From Campylobacteraceae bacterium (lineage in GTDB: Bacteria; Campylobacterota; Campylobacteria; Campylobacterales; Campylobacteraceae), in the NCBI GenBank assembly GCA_900753405.1, contig CAADYZ010000007.1, forward strand, positions 1 to 64,000: 64,000 bases of DNA, written 5' to 3'. The position numbers were made by a program, and so were the translations under genes. Below, in pieces: positions 8,353 to 15,785 of this stretch (the first letter of the stretch is position 1; every line of letters starts with the position of its first letter). The notes beneath the pieces were generated by a model, which was not told the origin of the DNA, did no database searches, and saw only the letters and a list, made by a program, of their open reading frames with translations.

Positions 8353-8764
8353 CGGCAGCTGCCTAAAAAACCCCGGAGTCGGCGGCTGGGCGTATAAAAT
8401 CATCAGCAAACACGGCTCAACCTCGCTTAGCGGGGCGGTGGCTGAGACGACTAATAACCAAATGGAGCTTAGCGGGGCGATTTTGGCGTTAGAGCGGCTG
8501 AAAGTGCCGTGCGAAGTCGAGCTTTACACCGACAGCCAATATCTCTGCAAAGGGATTAACGAGTGGCTTGAAAACTGGGTGAGAAAGAGTTTTAAAGGGG
8601 TGAAAAATGTCGAGTTGTGGCAGCGGCTATTGGTGCAGCTAAACCGCCACAAGGTCACGGCGTTTTGGGTCAAAGCCCACGCAGGACATCCCGAAAACGA
8701 AGAGTGCGACAAACTAGCAAGGGCGGCGGCAACTGCGCTTGAAAAGGAGCTTGGGCTTAGCTAA
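8324..8764 (+). CDS. rnhA: Ribonuclease HI
   Basis: Degrades the RNA strand of RNA-DNA hybrids. The fold is complete: YSDGSCLKNPGVGGWAY contains the first catalytic Asp, NNQMELSGAI the catalytic Glu, and YTDSQYL the second Asp. VKAHAGHPENEECD carries the mobile His and last Asp. Three start codons are stacked at 8321, 8324 and 8327 (ATG, ATG, GTG). GGAGG ends at 8320, so 8324 or the GTG at 8327, six bases away, are better spaced than 8321. The gene starts inside the lapB-like gene. Confidence 0.93.
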   Translation: MVQKVIIYSDGSCLKNPGVGGWAYKIISKHGSTSLSGAVAETTNNQMELSGAILALERLKVPCEVELYTDSQYLCKGINEWLENWVRKSFKGVKNVELWQRLLVQLNRHKVTAFWVKAHAGHPENEECDKLARAAATALEKELGLS

Positions 8765-8781
8765 ACGCGTGAGCAAAGTGC

Positions 8782-8857
8782 CGCAAATGCCATATAGCAC
8801 GCAAAAACAGGCATTTTGTGTGCTGCGTTTGGCAGAGTTGTCAAAATCGAATTTGAC
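8782..8857. repeat. Repeat B (8782-8807) and repeat A (8838-8857) after rnhA
   Basis: The spacer between rnhA and tRNA-Ala contains one slightly diverged repeat B (CATATAGCACGC) 17 bases past the rnhA stop. Thirty bases on is a repeat A copy (TTGTCAAAATCGAATTTGAC). No other signal is obvious here. Confidence 0.75.
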
Positions 8858-8908
8858 TAAACTAATGGCATTTTAAGCAAAAAAATGTAAAATTTCGACC
8901 GCTTATTT

Positions 8909-8984
<76 letters not shown>

Positions 8985-9010
8985 TTTCTACAATGCTTCT
9001 AAGGATTTTA

Positions 9011-9697
9011 ATGCAATTCATCACCGCAAAAGAGGCAGCAAACAAGATCCAACCTAACTCGACAATTCTCGCTGGTGGTTTTTTAGCGTGTGGCGCGGCT
9101 ACGGAGTGCTTTGAGGAGATTTGCAAAAGCGGTGTGAAAGACCTAATGCTTGTGTGTAACGACACGGCTTATGCGGATGTGAGTTACGGAAAACTCATCG
9201 CCGCAAAGCAGGTCAAAAAGCTCATCGCCTCGCACATCGGCACAAACAAAGCCACGCTCGAACAGATGCGCGCGGGCGAGTTGGAGGTCGAGCTCTCGCC
9301 GCAAGGTAGCCTCGCTGAGCGAATTCGCGCGGGCGGCTACGGGCTTGGCGGCGTGCTTGTAAAAACCGGGCTTGGCACACTTGCCCAGAGAGGAAAACAA
9401 GTCGTCAAAGTCGGCGAGGAGGAGTTTTTGCTCGAACTGCCGATCCGCGGAGATGTTGCGCTCATTTACGCTACGCGGTGTGACGCCTACGGAAACCTCG
9501 CTTTTGAGGGGACAACGCGGAATTTCAACCCTGTGATGGCGATGGCGGCGGATGTTGTGATCGCAGAAGTCGAGGAGTTTAGCAGCGAGGCGATCGAGCC
9601 AAATCGAGTCGTCATCCCCTCTGTCGTGGTGGATTTTGTCGTTATAAGAGGCGGTTTGGCGAATTTGTCAAAACCAAATTTGAACCAAAAGGCTTAG
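9011..9697 (+). CDS. scoA: 3-oxoacid CoA-transferase subunit A
   Basis: The alpha subunit of a class I CoA-transferase of the acetoacetate/succinyl-CoA or AtoD type. The N-terminus (ITAKEAANKIQPNSTILAGGF) leads to the glycine-rich CoA-binding region, and IRAGGYGLGGVLVKTGLGT is the family signature. The ATG at 9011 has AAGGA five bases ahead; the upstream frame runs back into tRNA-Ala and is not used. The last residues, ANLSKPNLNQKA, are largely encoded by a repeat A copy, so the natural C-terminus seems to have been replaced or extended. The acceptor acid is not known. Confidence 0.88.
   Translation: MQFITAKEAANKIQPNSTILAGGFLACGAATECFEEICKSGVKDLMLVCNDTAYADVSYGKLIAAKQVKKLIASHIGTNKATLEQMRAGELEVELSPQGSLAERIRAGGYGLGGVLVKTGLGTLAQRGKQVVKVGEEEFLLELPIRGDVALIYATRCDAYGNLAFEGTTRNFNPVMAMAADVVIAEVEEFSSEAIEPNRVVIPSVVVDFVVIRGGLANLSKPNLNQKA
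9664..9683. repeat. Repeat A forming the 3' end of scoA
   Basis: TTTGTCAAAACCAAATTTGA is read in frame as LSKPNL, followed by a stop four codons later. Confidence 0.8.
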
Positions 9698-9698
9698 C

Positions 9699-10343
9699 GT
9701 GAATCGTGAAGAATTAGTCGCAAAAATCGTCAGCAAAGTTGCCTCGTTTTTCAAAGAAGGCGACTTCATCAACTTAGGCATCGGCATCCCAACCAAAGTC
9801 GCCAACTTCATCCCAAAAGGGCTAAGCGTCATCTTGCAGAGCGAAAACGGGATGTTGAAAATGGGCGGGATGCCGCGAGGCAAAGAGGAAGACGAGCGGG
9901 TGAAAAACGCTAGCGGCGAGTTTTCTAGCATTTTAGAGGGCGGGATGTTTTATGACTCGGCGTTTAGCTTTGGGCTGATCCGCGGCGGACACATCGACAT
10001 CACCGTGCTTGGCGGGCTTGAAGTGGATGAGGGCGCGAACCTCGCAAACTGGATCATCCCGAACAAATTCGTGCCTGGGATGGGCGGGGCGATGGACTTA
10101 GTAAATGGCGCGAAGATGGTGATAGTCGCGATGGAGCACTGCACGAAAGATGGTGGCGCGAAGATCCTCAAACGCTGCACGCTGCCGCTGACGGGAAGAA
10201 AATGTGTGGATAAAATCGTCACTGAACTTGCCGTTTTTGACTTCATCGGTGGCAAACTGACCTTAACGCAACTTCAAGAGGGCGTGAGTTTAGACGAAGT
10301 AAAGAGCAAAACAGAGGCGAGTTTTGAAGTGAAATTAGGTTGA
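9699..10343 (+). CDS. scoB: 3-oxoacid CoA-transferase subunit B
   Basis: The beta subunit, partner of the preceding gene. The N-terminal GDFINLGIGIPTKVANFIP and the catalytic Glu in LQSENGML, which forms the covalent glutamyl-CoA intermediate, are intact. PGMGGAMDLVNGAK further on is also conserved. Translation begins at a GTG (9699) one base past the scoA stop, with AAAGG six bases upstream, so the two subunits are made together. At 214 residues it has the normal family length. Confidence 0.9.
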   Translation: MNREELVAKIVSKVASFFKEGDFINLGIGIPTKVANFIPKGLSVILQSENGMLKMGGMPRGKEEDERVKNASGEFSSILEGGMFYDSAFSFGLIRGGHIDITVLGGLEVDEGANLANWIIPNKFVPGMGGAMDLVNGAKMVIVAMEHCTKDGGAKILKRCTLPLTGRKCVDKIVTELAVFDFIGGKLTLTQLQEGVSLDEVKSKTEASFEVKLG

Positions 10344-10345
10344 AA

Positions 10346-10363
10346 GTCAAATTCGAATTTGAC
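10346..10363. repeat. Repeat A variant, 18-bp palindrome after scoB
   Basis: GTCAAATTCGAATTTGAC lies three bases past the scoB stop codon. It is a perfect palindrome between scoB and the convergent tRNA-Met. Confidence 0.8.
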
Positions 10364-10377
10364 AATGAAAGCCGAAA

Positions 10378-10455
10378 TGGTGCCTAGGGGGAGACTTGAA
10401 CTCCCGACCTCCGGCTTATGAGACCAGCGCTCTAAACCAGCTGAGCTACCTAGGC
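10378..10455 (-). tRNA. tRNA-Met (anticodon CAT)
   Basis: A 78-base minus-strand cloverleaf with encoded CCA. The acceptor stem is GCCTAGG/CCTAGGC and the anticodon arm is CTGGT-CTCATAA-GCCGG. The T-arm contains GAGTTCAAGTC. With CAT it could be elongator Met or the lysidine-modified Ile tRNA; elongator Met is the default call. The fully paired first base pair argues against initiator tRNA. Confidence 0.9.
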
Positions 10456-10536
10456 GACATAAAAGCGACAATTTTAACCAGCTAAACTTATTTTTAGTTT
10501 AAAATTTGCAAAAACCGAATTTAATCGAGGTGAAAG

Positions 10537-11193
10537 ATGTTTAACGGGCTTGTGCGAGACATTGTAAAAGTGACGGAATTTGACGGAAAAAGGCTTTGCG
10601 TTGAGGCAGATTTTAGCGTTGGGCTGGGTGATAGCGTGGCGTTAAACGGCGCGTGTTTGAGCGTGACGGAGGTTTTTGACGGCGGATTTGTCGTTGAGTT
10701 AAGCAGCGAAAGCAGCGGCGTTTTAGCACTTGAAAACTACGCCGCCCAAAGCCGCCTTCACGCTGAGAGGGCTATGGTTTTTGGCGAGCGGGTGGATGGG
10801 CATTTGGTGCAAGGGCACATTGACGCGCTCGGCGTCATCGAGCGAGTTGAGACGCGGGAGAGCGGGAGCGACTTTTTCGTGCGGCTGCCACAAAACGCCG
10901 CGAGGCTCATTGCCCCAAAAGGCAGCGTTTGTGTCGAAGGGATAAGCCTTACGGTGAATGAAATTACGGGCGATTTGATGCGCCTTAGCATCATCCCTCT
11001 GACCTTGAAAGAGACGCTTTTTGGCGAGTTTAAGCAGGGGCGGCGCGTGCAAATTGAGACCGACCTTTTTGCGCGTTATGTGGCAAGGCTGCTAGCGGCG
11101 AGCAAGGAATTTGGCGCTCAAAATGGCGGCTTGGAAAACGGCGGCGAGCGGCTGACGCAGGAGACGGCGGACTTTTTGACGCAGATGTATTAA
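10537..11193 (+). CDS. ribE: Riboflavin synthase, alpha subunit
   Basis: Dismutates two 6,7-dimethyl-8-ribityllumazine molecules to riboflavin. The two tandem lumazine-binding barrels are clear. Barrel 1 begins MFNGLVRDIV, with GDSVALNGACLSV and GHLVQGHIDALG. Barrel 2 repeats the pattern with KGSVCVEGISLTVNEI and IPLTLKETLF. Length (218) is normal, with a short Gly/Asn-rich tail (GAQNGGLENGGERL) before the end. An AGG precedes the ATG. The gene is monocistronic here, with other rib genes elsewhere. Confidence 0.93.
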   Translation: MFNGLVRDIVKVTEFDGKRLCVEADFSVGLGDSVALNGACLSVTEVFDGGFVVELSSESSGVLALENYAAQSRLHAERAMVFGERVDGHLVQGHIDALGVIERVETRESGSDFFVRLPQNAARLIAPKGSVCVEGISLTVNEITGDLMRLSIIPLTLKETLFGEFKQGRRVQIETDLFARYVARLLAASKEFGAQNGGLENGGERLTQETADFLTQMY

Positions 11194-11208
11194 AAAATGT
11201 TGAAATCA

Positions 11209-11376
11209 AATTTGGTTTGTGTCAAATTCGCAAAAACTTTGCACTTGTGGTGGCGGCATTTGGCGTAAAATGTCAAAATCAAATTTGGTTTTGACATTTT
11301 GGCGTGTTGCAAGTTAGCCTGTAAATCAAATTTGTTTTTCGCGGTTGGCTTGACTGCGGTTTGTGTCAAATTCGGT
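11209..11376. repeat. Cluster of repeat A copies after ribE
   Basis: The gene-free stretch 11194-11498 holds four repeat A copies or fragments (near 11209, 11271-11296, 11325 and 11364-11386). The second is a 26-bp near-perfect palindrome. The last copy leads directly into the 75-bp direct repeat. No gene is seen. Confidence 0.75.
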
Positions 11377-11451
11377 TTTGACAAATCCACAAACGCTAGT
11401 AAATCTTCCGTAAAACATACAACTCTTTACTCACGATCATCCCGCCACGCC
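11377..11451. repeat. Left copy of a perfect 75-bp direct repeat
   Basis: It is identical to 15035-15109. It carries the final 18 codons of the WecD-like gene (ending SKELYVLRKIY) as a detached fragment on the minus strand, plus 18 bases beyond the stop. It therefore marks the left boundary of a 3.66-kb segment containing the gtr-like genes. Confidence 0.9.
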
Positions 11452-11498
11452 TTATTTTTGCGAGTCTCGCAACGACAAAATCTAAAATTTGCGCAACT

Positions 11499-12530
11499 CT
11501 ACAAAACCTCTTCGACAAAGTAACGCGGGCGGTGCTTCACTTCGGAGTAAATCTTGCCGATATACTCGCCCATTATGCCAAGCCCTAAAAACTGCATTCC
11601 GCCAAAAAAGAGCAGAACTAAGATGGTCGAAGTCCAGCCTGAGATCGACTCGGTTGTAAAAAATTTCAAATAAAGCACATACGCCCCGTAAAACACAGAA
11701 GCAAAAAACAAAACCACGCCCAGCACGCTCATCAAACGCAAGGGAGCTATGCTAAAACTTGTGATGCCATTAAGCGCAAAGGCGAGCATTTTGGCAAAGG
11801 GGTATTTGCTCTCGCCCGCAAAGCGTGCGCCCCGTTCATAATACACCACTTCGCTTTTGTGTCCCACCAAAGGCACGATTCCGCGCAAAAACAAATTCAC
11901 TTCTTTAAATTCAAGCAAATTCTCACACGCCCTGTGCGATAAAAGCCTGTAATCAGCGTGGTTGTAAAGGATTTTCACGCCCATTATTTGCATAAATTTA
12001 TAAAAGCCAAGTGCGGTGTATTTTTTAAACGCTGTGTCTTTATCTCTTGCCTTTCGCACGCCATAGACAATATCCGCACCACTTTTAAATTTCGCAAGCA
12101 TTTCATCAATGGCGTTGATATCATCTTGCAAATCACAATCCATACTCACTACGCAATCGCATTTGTCTTTGACAAAATGAAGTCCAGCCAAAAGGGCGTT
12201 TTGGTGTCCGTAGTTGCGGGTGAGTTTGATGAGTTTGTGTTGGGGAGTTTTCAACGAAAGCAAAAGCTCGCAAGTCTTATCCTTGCTACCGTCATCAATA
12301 AAACACAAAAAGCTCTCTTTGGCGATGAGATTTTGGGCGATGAGTGAGTTAAGCTTTTGGCAAAGTGCGTTGTAAGTGTGGGCTACAACGGCTTCTTCGT
12401 TGTAGCAAGGCACGACTATTGCTAACTTTGGAGCGAGTTTTGGGGCTGCCGCCTCGCTGTCGTTGCAAGAGTTGCTTGCAAGCCTTGCATCTGCGTGAGT
12501 AAATTCGTGGCAATCTATTTCTTTTTTCAT
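11499..12530 (-). CDS. Polyprenyl-phosphate glycosyltransferase, GtrB/family 2
   Basis: A GT2 enzyme of the dolichol-phosphate-mannose-synthase/GtrB type, which loads a sugar on the undecaprenyl lipid for later transfer. The GT-A domain begins at LAIVVPCYNEEAVV near residue 37, after an unusual polar N-terminal tail. It continues with SFLCFIDDGSKDKT and SMDCDLQDD, which binds the nucleotide and metal. NLFLRGIVPLVGHKSEVVYYERGAR comes next, and two C-terminal transmembrane helices end in GEYIGKIYSEVKHRPRYFVEE. The start overlaps the upstream gene stop (ATGA), so the pair is coupled. It is probably the donor-forming partner of the adjacent GtrII-like transferase. Confidence 0.88.
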   Translation of the reverse strand: MKKEIDCHEFTHADARLASNSCNDSEAAAPKLAPKLAIVVPCYNEEAVVAHTYNALCQKLNSLIAQNLIAKESFLCFIDDGSKDKTCELLLSLKTPQHKLIKLTRNYGHQNALLAGLHFVKDKCDCVVSMDCDLQDDINAIDEMLAKFKSGADIVYGVRKARDKDTAFKKYTALGFYKFMQIMGVKILYNHADYRLLSHRACENLLEFKEVNLFLRGIVPLVGHKSEVVYYERGARFAGESKYPFAKMLAFALNGITSFSIAPLRLMSVLGVVLFFASVFYGAYVLYLKFFTTESISGWTSTILVLLFFGGMQFLGLGIMGEYIGKIYSEVKHRPRYFVEEVL

Positions 12531-13762
12531 TTTACTGCTCCATTGTTTTGCGCCTTGAAATTAGCGCGAATTTTGTCTAAATTGCCTTTTGAGGCGACAA
12601 AGACGATGATATTCTCAAAAACCACTACTGAATCTTTGTGCGGAAAAGGTTGTAGTTTGTCTAAAATTCCTGCTTTGTAAAGACGAGAGACGAGGTTTTG
12701 AAATGTTTTTTCTTGCCAGCGTTTATCTTGGTGATTTTGCATCAAATCGCTATAAACCTTGCATCTCTTAAAAACATTTTTTGACATTGTATTCATAAAA
12801 ACGCCGTGCATCGCCCAAAGTGGCAATATATCCGTGTTAAAGCCTTGTGTGAAGCGGTTTTCAGGCTTGCCAAACATTATGCCGCAATATTGTTTGTTAT
12901 AGCTAAAATTCGGGCTTTGCTCGATGCGGCTTACTACGCGGTTGATATAAGCAAAGTCGCGATCCATAGAGAGTTTATGAATTTTTTGCGCGTTCAGTGA
13001 CTGGATCACGCACGCCCAAACCACCACAAACGAGAGCGCGAAGGCTAAATTTTGCCACAAGGTTTGCGATTTGCTAGATTGGGCGATCAGCTTAAATACG
13101 AGGATGAGGATCGCCACGCGCAAAAACAACAAGCCGTAAAAATCAGTAACGATGCCCGTGCTGAGCGTTTTTGACAACGCGATGTGCGTTTGGCTTGCGA
13201 CAACCATCCCGCAAAGTGCAATCAAAATGCTAAATTTTGCGCTTTTACGCAGCTTTGAGGCAAAGAGCAAAACCACCAACGCCACCGCAAACACGCCAAA
13301 CAAAACCGCAATGAACGATGGCATAAACGGCACATCGTAAGCAAATAGATATTTAAACGAGAGCTTGACGGTAAAGACAATGCGCTCAGGCAGGTCGCTT
13401 AAAGCGATCATCTGATTGTTGTATTCGTTTTGAACGATATCAAGCTTTTTGAGGATGTCGGTCACGACTTTGTAAGAAATCGCCGCAAGGATGACACCAA
13501 GGATGAGAAAGCGAGACTTGTAAAATGAAAGTTTTAAGTCGCCCTTGTTGTCGAGGATGATCGCGACAATCCCACCAAAAAGCAAGACGAGCGAAGTGTC
13601 AATGAAAGGTTGGTAGCTTGCTATGCCCCAATGGATGCAGAAGATCGACAAAAGGCAAAGGGCGTAGGGTTTGAATTTGTGGTAAGATTTGTTTAAATTT
13701 GGTGAAGCGTCTAGCGAATTTTGGCTTGTTTGCGCGTTAAGCGAGTGGCAATCCCCCACCAT
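12527..13762 (-). CDS. GtrII-like membrane glycosyltransferase, C-terminal part of a split gene
   Basis: A 411-residue polytopic membrane protein with about eight hydrophobic segments and a soluble C-terminus. HWGIASYQPFIDTSLVLLF near residue 44 matches the conserved YQ(A/P)F stretch of GtrII-type O-antigen glucosyltransferases, which belongs in mid-protein. The apparent ATG at 13762 has no ribosome-binding site and lies inside the upstream frame. Removing one G from the GTGGGGGAT run at about 13755 joins the two frames. I read it as the second half of one gene, coupled to the GtrB-like gene after it. Confidence 0.6.
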   Translation of the reverse strand: MVGDCHSLNAQTSQNSLDASPNLNKSYHKFKPYALCLLSIFCIHWGIASYQPFIDTSLVLLFGGIVAIILDNKGDLKLSFYKSRFLILGVILAAISYKVVTDILKKLDIVQNEYNNQMIALSDLPERIVFTVKLSFKYLFAYDVPFMPSFIAVLFGVFAVALVVLLFASKLRKSAKFSILIALCGMVVASQTHIALSKTLSTGIVTDFYGLLFLRVAILILVFKLIAQSSKSQTLWQNLAFALSFVVVWACVIQSLNAQKIHKLSMDRDFAYINRVVSRIEQSPNFSYNKQYCGIMFGKPENRFTQGFNTDILPLWAMHGVFMNTMSKNVFKRCKVYSDLMQNHQDKRWQEKTFQNLVSRLYKAGILDKLQPFPHKDSVVVFENIIVFVASKGNLDKIRANFKAQNNGAVK

Positions 13763-14825
13763 TTTGAGCGGAATTAACGCCGTATTCGCCTGCTTTTTTG
13801 GCTAAAACAAAGCCTAAAATGCCAATCGCCAAGGCGATGAAAAGCCCAGCGACTTGATATGTAAAATACATTCTCGCAAGGGTAAATGGCGAGAGAGTCA
13901 GCACGAAACCAACAACCACCCAAACCCACAGCTTGCGCGTGATGCCAAGATAAACGCAGAGCAAAATGCTAGCTACGCTAAGAGCCGCAAAAGCCAAGGC
14001 GTTGTTTAAAACAGGCAAGACCAAATTTTGCGTCAGATGCACCGCAATGGCGTTTTGCGTGTATCGCCCTTGCCTTGTCATCCAAGTTCCCATATCACCG
14101 CCAAATGTCGGCCACCACGACTCGCGCCCCCACAAAAACTGAGCCGTGTCAAACGCAAAAACGACATTACACGCGATGAAGACGATCCAAAACGCGTGGC
14201 GGTATAAAGGATTGACCGTCTTGTAGCCTTGCCAAAGTGCTTGCGGAAGTGACTTTTGGTTTAAAAACTGCACCATTTTGCCTAAGTTTATGCCAAACAC
14301 TTTGCATAAAACGAAACATAAATACGCCGCAAAGAGGGCGATGAGGTAAAACTTCGCGATCGTTTTTAAAAGCGGCGTAAAATCCGCCTCATACTCCATC
14401 ACGCCGAGCTTTTTCCCGCTAAGTTTGCTCAAATCCTGCGAAGTGCTGAATTTGATGTCACGGCGGTTGCTTTCAAATTTGCTAACGGCGCTTTTGTTGA
14501 TCGGCGCGACCCACTGGACATCTTTGATGTTGATGTGAGCGACACTATTTGAGCACAGCAAAAAACCGAGTTTTTCAAAATGCGCTTTTGCAGTGTAGGT
14601 GTTTGCATTTAACTTTGCGCTTAGGGTTAAATTCGCCCTCTCTACTCTGCCATTAGCCCAAATCTGCAAGGCAAAAGCGCCCAAAATCCCGATCGCAGCG
14701 ACAACGCTTAACGCGGCAAAAAAGACCTTCGCCCGTTTTGACAAGGCAAAAAGCGCCTTTAACTTCGCCCAAAAATTCGCGTTTTGACTTAGCGAATTGT
14801 CTGCTAAATTTGCCGAATTTTTCAT
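13737..14825 (-). CDS. GtrII-like membrane glycosyltransferase, N-terminal part of a split gene
   Basis: The first half (362 residues) has one transmembrane helix near residue 30, a periplasm-sized polar domain to about 130, and then several more helices. GGDMGTWMTRQGRYTQNAI followed by LVLPVLNNALAF resembles the conserved GR(Y/F)...P segment at the start of GtrII-type glucosyltransferase domains. The start follows a strong AGGAG. The frame ends early at NGGGLPLA, 26 bases into the next frame. Expected activity is transfer of a lipid-linked sugar onto a surface glycan outside the inner membrane. As written the protein would be truncated and probably inactive. Confidence 0.6.
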   Translation of the reverse strand: MKNSANLADNSLSQNANFWAKLKALFALSKRAKVFFAALSVVAAIGILGAFALQIWANGRVERANLTLSAKLNANTYTAKAHFEKLGFLLCSNSVAHINIKDVQWVAPINKSAVSKFESNRRDIKFSTSQDLSKLSGKKLGVMEYEADFTPLLKTIAKFYLIALFAAYLCFVLCKVFGINLGKMVQFLNQKSLPQALWQGYKTVNPLYRHAFWIVFIACNVVFAFDTAQFLWGRESWWPTFGGDMGTWMTRQGRYTQNAIAVHLTQNLVLPVLNNALAFAALSVASILLCVYLGITRKLWVWVVVGFVLTLSPFTLARMYFTYQVAGLFIALAIGILGFVLAKKAGEYGVNSAQNGGGLPLA

Positions 14826-15034
14826 CTCTCTCCTCTCTTGCAACTAAGTAAAATTTCGTCAAAAACGCACAAATTATAACATCCCTTAAATAAAATGTCA
14901 AACAAAACTAAACGCCCTGCCTTGACAAAGCGCGCGTAGAAGGTTGAAGTGGGTTAAAAAGCAGGCAAAATTCGACTTTTGCGGTTTTGGCAAGCCTTTG
15001 AGTCGCGGCTCAAATTTGCGTAAATCAAATTTGA

Positions 15035-15109
15035 TTTGACAAATCCACAAACGCTAGTAAATCTTCCGTAAAACATACAACTCTTTACTCACGATCATCC
15101 CGCCACGCC
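15035..15109. repeat. Right copy of a perfect 75-bp direct repeat
   Basis: It matches 11377-11451 without mismatch. Here it is part of an intact gene, the 3' end of the WecD-like acetyltransferase. The left copy is therefore the displaced duplicate. Confidence 0.9.
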
Positions 15110-15776
15110 CATAAACCTTAACGGCGGCTGGGTTGTTCGAAGAGGTCGTTGTCGTTTTTTTAAGTGGTGAGACGCCTTCAAGCAAAGTGCCGCCAAGCCC
15201 CAAACCTTTGTGGCTCTCAAAAATGCCGTTTAGGACGATATCCACGCTCTCGCCGTTGTCTAGGTAAATTCCAAAACAATACTCCTCGCCGTCTAGCTCG
15301 CCCACAACCATAAACGAATTTGGCTTCTCAAAGAGGTCTTTGCACCAGTTTTGGTAACGCTTGTGGGCGATTTCGTTTCCTAAATGCGGGTCTAAACTCA
15401 CTCTGTCAGTCGCAAACATCCCCACGCTGATCTTCTCAATCACCCTCTCCCACGCCTCTTTTGTCTTTTGCACAACTCGCTTTGTAACGCGACTTGCCGC
15501 CTGTTTTGCCGCCTCGCCCGCCGCCTGTTTTGGCGTAAAATGCTCGGTAAAAAACAGCTGAGTTTCTAAAAACCTAAACCCCTCATCTTCAAGGGCGTGC
15601 AAGGCTTTAAGGTCGCCAACGGGCAACTTTACAACGACATAACTCTCTTTGAAATTCTGCCCTCGCAGCCACCGCAAAACCTCGTCAAACCGCTCTAAAT
15701 CCGCCTCATCTAACAAAATTTCATAAACCTGCATCCCAAAATTTCGCCTCTCCCACTCGGCGTTTATGACCTGCAT
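15054..15776 (-). CDS. GNAT-family acetyltransferase, WecD-like
   Basis: A 240-residue N-acetyltransferase. The C-terminal half shows the GNAT core: an acetyl-CoA-binding turn GIFESHKGLGLGGTLLEGV near residue 185, then the SSNNPAAVKVYGRGGM segment typical of the family. The first half is a divergent substrate domain. It lies in a sugar locus with a WecE-like aminotransferase, so the likely reaction is acetylation of the 4-amino group of a dTDP-4-amino-4,6-dideoxy sugar, as WecD does. That is inference from context. AAGGAGG precedes the ATG, and the gene follows the glycosyltransferase by nine bases. Confidence 0.75.
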   Translation of the reverse strand: MQVINAEWERRNFGMQVYEILLDEADLERFDEVLRWLRGQNFKESYVVVKLPVGDLKALHALEDEGFRFLETQLFFTEHFTPKQAAGEAAKQAASRVTKRVVQKTKEAWERVIEKISVGMFATDRVSLDPHLGNEIAHKRYQNWCKDLFEKPNSFMVVGELDGEEYCFGIYLDNGESVDIVLNGIFESHKGLGLGGTLLEGVSPLKKTTTTSSNNPAAVKVYGRGGMIVSKELYVLRKIY

Positions 15777-15785
15777 TTTGCCTCC

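Noticed and set aside
10274..10471. Minus-strand open frame across tRNA-Met
   Set aside because: It runs through the whole tRNA gene and the end of scoB; not a protein gene.
11377..15109. Insertion sequence or prophage as carrier of the gtr-like cassette
   Set aside because: No transposase, integrase, terminal inverted repeats or phage genes are visible; only the 75-bp direct repeat supports mobility.
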